A DNA stretch of 55,849 nt, from NCBI GenBank assembly GCA_026414265.1, contig JAOAJI010000003.1, positions 1 through 55,849 on the forward strand, in the 5' to 3' direction. Positions 50,401 to 55,849 of this stretch are shown piece by piece. Below the pieces are notes generated by a model that saw only the letters and a program-made list of their open reading frames with translations, had not been told where the DNA came from and searched no databases. Within the stretch, counting starts at the first letter, position 1. Each line of letters opens with the position of its first letter. The position numbers were made by a program, and so were the translations under genes. The DNA comes from Microcaldota archaeon. Its GTDB lineage: Archaea; Micrarchaeota; Micrarchaeia; Anstonellales; SKW190.

Positions 50401-51932
50401 CATTTTTCACTAGGCCATCTTCCACAGTTTATTTCAGGTCTAGTTCCAAAACCTATATAACTTTCACTAAAGCTTAAATCACAATACCTTCTCGTACTAC
50501 TAAATAATCCACCTCCCTTTTTAGATGGACTAGCAATCTTAGCGAGTACATGAGAGGTGTCAATTAGTTCATCATAGATAGTATGGTATGCTGGGCAGAG
50601 CTCTGCGAAATTGCGATATCTATGTTCTGTATACTGCGTAGCCATAGTCATATAAGTACATGGTTCACACCAACCATAATTTTCTAATAAAAGGCCTTGT
50701 GCATCATCAGAACAAATCCCAGAACCAACATTGATTCTTACATTATGGTTATTTTTCTTAACACCCCCTCCTAGTTTTATTTCTAATGGTGTTGTGTTTA
50801 CAATAGAATCTTTAGGAATTTCACAATTACTAACGAAATTAGAATTTTTTATTAAATTAAAAATATCAACATTTGTATACTTGTCTCTGGCTGATTTCTC
50901 TACCATCGAAAAATCAAATATTTCGTCTGTCAAAAAATAGTATCCCGAAGAGTCCTTATTCAGTTTTATATAGATTTCATTTGTATTTCTTGTTAGTCTA
51001 CAGAAAACACCTGAATAAAAATTATGGCCTATAAAAAATCTTTTATATGTACAATCACATGGAATGTTGATACCACTAACTTTGTGCTTACATACGCCTC
51101 TGGAATAGAAATCTTTGGAACATACTCCTGAAAAGCATTCGTTGGAATTCTTACATTCAAATTTGACTGAATCATTTTTATCATATGCTCTCCATGCTCT
51201 AGGCAATACTCTTCTGTAAAAGTATGGATTAATCTTTATTACTAAATTTCCAGCACCTTGGTTAAACAAATCTTCTGCTCTCTCGTCTCTTTCGTCCACA
51301 TAAAACCATTTCTCATCTAAATAGTTGTAATTACCTAATCTCAAGAACGGGTAGTTAACTCTTTCACCAACAGCAAGTTTATCGATTAAAGGATCTACAT
51401 CAAACCTACACCACGAAGATGCTAAATAGCATAAATAAGAAGGTGCAGCATAATTCATATATCTATCCTTTCTTACATCACTTGTTTTTACCTTTGGATT
51501 AATGTTACACTGCGAATCGCTTATCGGAACTAAATTTTTTATTATTTCAAAATCATTAAACTCACCATCAACACCTATTCTAAAAGTATTGATAAATGCA
51601 GAGGATCTCGTAAGTTTGTATTGTAACCTGTTATCAAGACTTTCAAAAGTACATACACTGCCAAGTAAATTTTGTTGTATAGATACATTTGTGTTAAGTT
51701 CAGAAATTTGTTTGTTTTTTAAAACATCTATTGGCGAATCTTTAGTTTCTAGCCTCTTTGCGTTTGGAGAGAATCCACAAACCATTGCAATAAGATTTTG
51801 ATCGATACACCTATCTTCCTGAAAAGGTGAAAGCGTAGAATTAACAGAAGAAGCGTTTACGTCACAACCACTCAAAGCAAAAAAAATAACAAAAATGAAA
51901 AAAAGAATGAGTAGATATTGCTTGGAATTCAT
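47445..51932 (-). CDS. Large Cys-rich surface lipoprotein (about 1495 aa)
   Basis: Signal peptide with lipobox-like FFALSGC at the N-terminus; many Cys, including CDCCGDHTRF and CxxC pairs; no cytoplasmic domain recognised. Confidence 0.8.
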   Translation of the reverse strand: MNSKQYLLILFFIFVIFFALSGCDVNASSVNSTLSPFQEDRCIDQNLIAMVCGFSPNAKRLETKDSPIDVLKNKQISELNTNVSIQQNLLGSVCTFESLDNRLQYKLTRSSAFINTFRIGVDGEFNDFEIIKNLVPISDSQCNINPKVKTSDVRKDRYMNYAAPSYLCYLASSWCRFDVDPLIDKLAVGERVNYPFLRLGNYNYLDEKWFYVDERDERAEDLFNQGAGNLVIKINPYFYRRVLPRAWRAYDKNDSVKFECKNSNECFSGVCSKDFYSRGVCKHKVSGINIPCDCTYKRFFIGHNFYSGVFCRLTRNTNEIYIKLNKDSSGYYFLTDEIFDFSMVEKSARDKYTNVDIFNLIKNSNFVSNCEIPKDSIVNTTPLEIKLGGGVKKNNHNVRINVGSGICSDDAQGLLLENYGWCEPCTYMTMATQYTEHRYRNFAELCPAYHTIYDELIDTSHVLAKIASPSKKGGGLFSSTRRYCDLSFSESYIGFGTRPEINCGRWPSEKWNQHYPHPGLLAYYLTKYLSQNVFPIVDIDDMLSYDDQRCRDSVFSAVSSHNSGNRGPVMLNFKNFTRPEEVLKRIIPFRYAQWYDVNTGTRVGNVNDPEWVHLKGCSPTCFVGLQVDSVRLGIYNIKNPQDYENAVFNYLESMLGTATSQNVHQKNLDRELDFIAIDFPAHRYYLWYQDLSLERAFASMLQFHANLSRKIYDRWQKFVIIKPLWGITNYTKQEHSTIINMNNNRNPHPEYIESQQTFISSVGGTSWFICPSILDDANGLYPFRALKAADQNQRVVLYMKLITTGGAILDNDEIQVRHPVRYPNWDVSTPSGTDCDCCGDHTRFNFDVVNRFSTSWYSYSISELKQGVTSDITYLASISNGFLGLAGNTKDEANPFMRLLLNVSLCEDKMPAYKDSVDLYWNEKIHGMFIRFLLENQRILTDSVTIGAILTSINDRDNPQKDVDGYPLIPIIWRTNIGICGIGEIREDKASRDKYGYQQSEVAKTLQKYGRLITGQRDMVLYTRHYAVDNCTYLSFADPSSPVGYYAPDPNCVLTNYTKYDEVPYCVKCSTLELSEGKCGPKYQVSDDGVFCKVPENADPMEYKLDISNQPPIPDDVKKLHPVNEPLSFVKCGLCKYNTSYGSCYLMNSFTGFKLAEYPFSPSLLKPWDMDIISAMYDSNDMPIYCCLIDKDYNPYQARAIYSFGLSNTANMTNYYTFMREVYRVASPETIIFSKKGTNFVNVHLGKAEYNINMFNFVRIDDERILECKLGRNVNISICYDNNVPNINSYSNIVNNLMQRILIEVPPDQRSLISLEQKFVERTELSSKYNKNCSLFVTTTSVPFTRMEKLHLLEFVGQGKGVLIIADFINNGLLKEFEFKINESTISYSDVGINISSVTIDDDFRLYEIDSTQLPGILSILDKKNLSSTFKSSLIVVSGLDTQGTSTRTAGKLGLGIYRFGRVAVITSDIMQYQNSEVLENIKENTLRYVLRFGR

Positions 51933-51945
51933 AATTATCACTCTA

Positions 51946-53115
51946 TCACGTTAATTTATTAATTACTGAAAAGAGCTCTACGCTATCAGAACCAAGCAAT
52001 GGTGCTGTAAATCTTATGAAAATCGCAGTGACTGCTAAAGCAACAAATGGAATTATCCATTCGAAAATTCTTAGCTGTGCTATGAAATCAGTCATTACGT
52101 CAATGATTGAAAATGTTGTTAAAAAGCTACTCATCCAAGATTCATAAGTAGAAATTACACCCGCAAAAGAAGGGTAACATACCTGCCCTGGAATAGTAGT
52201 CCTTTCAACTAATTCACCTGCAGGTATTTCAAGTGCAACGAAATATGCTAATGGGAAAACAAAATAGAAGCCTATGGCTGTGGCTAGCATTAAACCTCCT
52301 ATTCCCCTAGTTATTGGCAGTATCCTAAGTGCTATTCCATAAGGTAAGAGAATCGACAATGAAGTGTAATTTATTAATCTCAAAAGTTGCATCTGTGCAG
52401 CTAGAGAAATCTGCAGATTAATCGCCATGTCACCAAGCATGTGTGCTCTAATTACTCTCTGAAAGATATTATAATACCTTGAACTTCCTGTTAAATAATC
52501 CATTAATCCAGGGCAAAACTGAAAACCAAATATTGAAAAACACCTTGAAAGTTCTCTTTCTCCTTGAAAGACTTCTCTTATCAGTTGATTATAATAAATG
52601 TTTAATTTGTATAGTGCATAATCAATGTTTGCTGCCGCAAAACAAGCTAGAGAATATTTTTGAACTGGACCAACTATAGGCCTAAGGTGAGGATTAAAAG
52701 CATTTATATATGGCGTGATAATATTTATGGATGTTTCAACTAGAAATACTATTGTAAGTAATATGACGAAACTTGCAACTAGTTGTAAAAACTCTGCTTT
52801 GATAAATATTTCAAACTCCGCATTCTTAACGAAAAAGTGCTGTAACATGTATAATACTGTTAAAATAATGAATCCTGTAAATATAATCAAAAAAGATAGT
52901 ATAGCGTAGTTAGATAATGGACTTAAACCAATCCTCTGATTAAATAATAGAGTATCGATCATTAAGTCGCAAGTAAAGCCCTGATATTGAGCATATGCAT
53001 TATTGGTCAGAAACAACAATAAAAATAATTCCAATACTAAATGCACTTTGTTAGATTTTGATGAAGAAAGATTTGAATTAATCATTATTTTCATAATTCC
53101 CATAGATTTCCTCAT
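51946..53115 (-). CDS. Polytopic membrane protein, paralog A of the cluster
   Basis: Several TM helices. Core motif SLSILLPYGIALRILPITRGIGGLMLATAIGFYFVFPLAYFV; C-terminus FIRFTAPLLGSDSVELFSVINKLT. Confidence 0.8.
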   Translation of the reverse strand: MRKSMGIMKIMINSNLSSSKSNKVHLVLELFLLLFLTNNAYAQYQGFTCDLMIDTLLFNQRIGLSPLSNYAILSFLIIFTGFIILTVLYMLQHFFVKNAEFEIFIKAEFLQLVASFVILLTIVFLVETSINIITPYINAFNPHLRPIVGPVQKYSLACFAAANIDYALYKLNIYYNQLIREVFQGERELSRCFSIFGFQFCPGLMDYLTGSSRYYNIFQRVIRAHMLGDMAINLQISLAAQMQLLRLINYTSLSILLPYGIALRILPITRGIGGLMLATAIGFYFVFPLAYFVALEIPAGELVERTTIPGQVCYPSFAGVISTYESWMSSFLTTFSIIDVMTDFIAQLRIFEWIIPFVALAVTAIFIRFTAPLLGSDSVELFSVINKLT

Positions 53116-53130
53116 TTAATATTAAAAATT

Positions 53131-54159
53131 TTATATGAAATCAAAAAATCTACCTGTGAATATATCAACATCTATTAATCGCCCCAAATGCTTAACACTG
53201 GCTATTAAAATAATCGCATGCAATATTGGCATAAAGATCGTTGTGGCTAAAGAAAGAAAAGTCAGATATATCATTCTTTGATTTCTAATCGGATTGTCAC
53301 TAGGTATAATGAAATTGTCAATAGAACTGATACAGGTTGTTAAAGGCAAATAATTATTCGGATGATATGTAACACCTAATTGATTAACTATTGGAAACCA
53401 CAACATACCGCTTATTGAAAGTATCAAAGGATACAAAACATAAACAACTAATAAAAATGCAATTATTGCACTGCCCATTACTCTTGTTCCTGGTAGGCTT
53501 CTAATGATAATTCCTAAAGGCAGTAAAAAATCAAGAAATCCATGTTGTATAAACAACAAAAATTTCATTTGTGTTAAGGTAGTAAAAATACCTGTCACCA
53601 AAGAATATAACTTTATTTCTAGTAAACGTATTTCTACAGATATTCCTGCATTAGGTCTCTGGTTTAGACCTATTCCTCCAACCAAACAAAGAACTGCAGC
53701 AAGGCCACGTTCCCCACACTTCCATTTGTTAATACTCGAAAGCAATATTGCATCTCTAAGAGCATTGCGCGTATCTGTAATTTCTTTGTGGACAACTAGT
53801 TTTACCCAACTCAAATAAAATATAGAAAAATTGTAAATATTATTATGTTCAGGTAATAAAGAAGATAACTCAATTGGTGTTTTTTGAGAAGGATTTAAAG
53901 ATAGAGGTCCTGTTTCCAAGGTTTGTAGTAAAAGATCTACTTTGATAGCACATGTCAAGTTAAGAATCAATACAACAACGATAACTAATATGAAAGTACT
54001 TATGATTGAAACAAAAGTCATTATTGCAGTGACTTTCAATCTATCATTACTCAAAATATTTGCTAAAACATACATAATTAAACCAATTAACACAGATATG
54101 ATGTTCGCAATAACTATCAACGCACCTTGTTGATATATTGCATCAGCACTACATAACAT
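53131..54159 (-). CDS. Polytopic membrane protein, paralog B of the cluster
   Basis: Core motif GFLDFLLPLGIIIRSLPGTRVMGSAIIAFLLVVYVLYPLILSI; C-terminus SVKHLGRLIDVDIFTGRFFDFI. Confidence 0.8.
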   Translation of the reverse strand: MLCSADAIYQQGALIVIANIISVLIGLIMYVLANILSNDRLKVTAIMTFVSIISTFILVIVVVLILNLTCAIKVDLLLQTLETGPLSLNPSQKTPIELSSLLPEHNNIYNFSIFYLSWVKLVVHKEITDTRNALRDAILLSSINKWKCGERGLAAVLCLVGGIGLNQRPNAGISVEIRLLEIKLYSLVTGIFTTLTQMKFLLFIQHGFLDFLLPLGIIIRSLPGTRVMGSAIIAFLLVVYVLYPLILSISGMLWFPIVNQLGVTYHPNNYLPLTTCISSIDNFIIPSDNPIRNQRMIYLTFLSLATTIFMPILHAIILIASVKHLGRLIDVDIFTGRFFDFI

Positions 54160-54165
54160 AATCCT

Positions 54166-55248
54166 TCACTGTATTCTTTCCAATCTAAATACTTCTATAT
54201 CAACACCCATCATCCTTGAAAGCGAATGAATAACTCCAAAAGTGACTAAAAAAACAAACGCAGGCATCAACATATAAAAGAAATAAACATCGAACAGAAT
54301 AGGTTCAAATACTTTAAGGTTATATAACTGTTTTATGTAATTTACTTTAGAAACCAATGAACTATCCTGTGGATCACATGAATAAGATCTAAGACTATCA
54401 AACTCATTCAAGCTCAAAATATAAGAATAATCAATGTTTGAATATCCTGACTTTTCTTTCATTAAATTCGTCATTCCACCTTCTTGATTAGGATAATTAG
54501 AATTTACGACAAAAAACTTAATTTCTTGATAGATTGTTCTATAACCAATTATTACCAAAGGCATAACAAAAGTAAATGCAATAAATATAGCTATTAAAGC
54601 ATTGCCAGTACCTCTTGTGTAAGAAAATGCTCTAGCTATAACTCCCAAAAACAAAAATAATAAACCGTTTCTTCTAAAAAACTCAAGGACACTAAGAAGA
54701 GTAGAAAATAAACTGACAGACGCAACTAATGTAGAATGCAATATGTTTAATGAAGCAATTGGAACAGATACCACAGCACAGACATTAATAGTATAGCCGA
54801 CACCCAAAAAACCACAATACACGGATTTAGAAGATTCAACGGCTATCTTCTGAATTAAAGTATAAACCTTGTTAGCTAGTATAAGCAATTGTTTTAAATC
54901 TTGCTGTAGAAAGCCATATGCATAACCATCTATAGACTCGTACGCATAATTTGAATTACTTAATAAGCTTCCCAAAAAAGCTTTTGTGATTTCATTGAAA
55001 AAAGATGCAGATAAAGTAAATATAACAATTATCAAAAACGTAATTATTGTGCTTTTTCCTTCTTCTTTTGCAAAGATCTCCAACTTAACATTCCCCGACA
55101 GTTTAGCAGCCATAAAAATTATAGCAATGATAAAGATTGAAGTAAATATACCTAGTAACCCAATTCCACTAGCAGAAAGATAAGAATTCTGCGCAAACAT
55201 GAGCGATACTTGAATAATCGAATATAATAATATAATAAATTTTTTCAT
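54166..55248 (-). CDS. Polytopic membrane protein, paralog C of the cluster
   Basis: Core motif NGLLFLFLGVIARAFSYTRGTGNALIAIFIAFTFVMPLVIIG; C-terminus GVIHSLSRMMGVDIEVFRLERIQ. Confidence 0.8.
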   Translation of the reverse strand: MKKFIILLYSIIQVSLMFAQNSYLSASGIGLLGIFTSIFIIAIIFMAAKLSGNVKLEIFAKEEGKSTIITFLIIVIFTLSASFFNEITKAFLGSLLSNSNYAYESIDGYAYGFLQQDLKQLLILANKVYTLIQKIAVESSKSVYCGFLGVGYTINVCAVVSVPIASLNILHSTLVASVSLFSTLLSVLEFFRRNGLLFLFLGVIARAFSYTRGTGNALIAIFIAFTFVMPLVIIGYRTIYQEIKFFVVNSNYPNQEGGMTNLMKEKSGYSNIDYSYILSLNEFDSLRSYSCDPQDSSLVSKVNYIKQLYNLKVFEPILFDVYFFYMLMPAFVFLVTFGVIHSLSRMMGVDIEVFRLERIQ

Positions 55249-55849
55249 ATTACCTTCCCTATTCCAGGTATATCAATATCACCACCTAAAAACGCAGATA
55301 GAGCCCTTATACCAGCCAAAATCAACATAAACATAAACAAAGGCAAAACATAAGCTGGTATGTAAATAACACTGACTGCAGCTATATCCGCTGGGGTGCT
55401 TGTACCTCCAAATGATTCTGATAATAGACTATCTATTACTGAATTAGGGTCTACTCTACCAAATTCCTCAGATGTTCCACATAACTCATTACAATTTGTT
55501 CTGAGTGGAGGGATAGTAATACACGCAGGATCGCATTTGTTATAGCAATTTTCACATTCATCTGTAATAACTACATCAATTTTGGATTTAGTGATAGGAC
55601 AAAACTCTGCAAATTTATTAGGGAGCTCTACTATATTAAAACAATAATCTGGACATTTCTCTTCGTATCCTGGATCTCGCATTGCACAGCTCATAGAGCA
55701 ACCAAGACATTGACCAACGTATGATATTGATTTAGATAGTGGAATCGGAGGATCTACTTTACAACTATCTGAACAATACGGTGGAGAACACAATACAGTT
55801 AAACCCTCTTTACAAACAAATGACCTTTCTTGATTGCTTGATTCATTTA
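55245..55849 (-). CDS. Cys-rich membrane protein related to the same family by its C-terminus, truncated by the window edge
   Basis: Frame open to the window edge (upstream reads NESSNQERSFVCKEGLTVLCSPPYC); the listed start is TTG. Repeated CxxC/CxxxC; last TM PAYVLPLFMFMLILAGIRALSAFLGGDIDIPGIGKVI. 4-bp overlap with the next gene. Confidence 0.75.
   Translation of the reverse strand, partial: NESSNQERSFVCKEGLTVLCSPPYCSDSCKVDPPIPLSKSISYVGQCLGCSMSCAMRDPGYEEKCPDYCFNIVELPNKFAEFCPITKSKIDVVITDECENCYNKCDPACITIPPLRTNCNELCGTSEEFGRVDPNSVIDSLLSESFGGTSTPADIAAVSVIYIPAYVLPLFMFMLILAGIRALSAFLGGDIDIPGIGKVI

Noticed and set aside
1-55849. CRISPR arrays, transposons, integrases, rRNA and tRNA genes
   Set aside because: No regularly spaced direct repeats, transposase/integrase motifs or conserved RNA sequences were recognised by eye. 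A tRNAscan-SE/Infernal run would be needed to exclude short RNAs.

Overview
The window is a compact, AT-rich archaeal chromosome segment. The archaeal assignment rests on TFB, aCPSF1/FttA, a proteasome beta subunit, RFC small subunit, ADP-forming acyl-CoA synthetase, a geranylgeranyl reductase family protein, and TATA boxes about 25 nt upstream of start codons. Gene content and small hypothetical proteins suggest a DPANN-type lineage (inference). The first ~40 kb is mostly housekeeping: trpS, purD, coaBC, nadE, asd, purine PRT, feoA/feoB, an HTH-grpE-dnaK-dnaJ heat-shock cluster, a TPR-AAA+ fusion, PrsW-like protease, pyrD, acd alpha/beta, Fap7-like kinase, class I GAPDH, ileS, rfcS. These are interspersed with lineage-specific membrane and small helical proteins. 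From ~40.2 kb to the window end there is a different kind of locus. It holds a 2396-aa membrane-anchored giant protein (+ strand) converging on a tight minus-strand operon. That operon encodes at least three polytopic membrane paralogs plus a related Cys-rich membrane protein cut by the window edge, sharing a core motif (LLPxGIxxRxxPxTRGxGxxxxA...VxPL) and/or a C-terminal 'xxGxDhxh' motif, followed by a 1498-aa Cys-rich putative lipoprotein. This looks like an undescribed cell-surface, secretion or attachment apparatus and is the main candidate for novelty. No rRNA, tRNA, CRISPR, transposase or integrase was recognised by eye.
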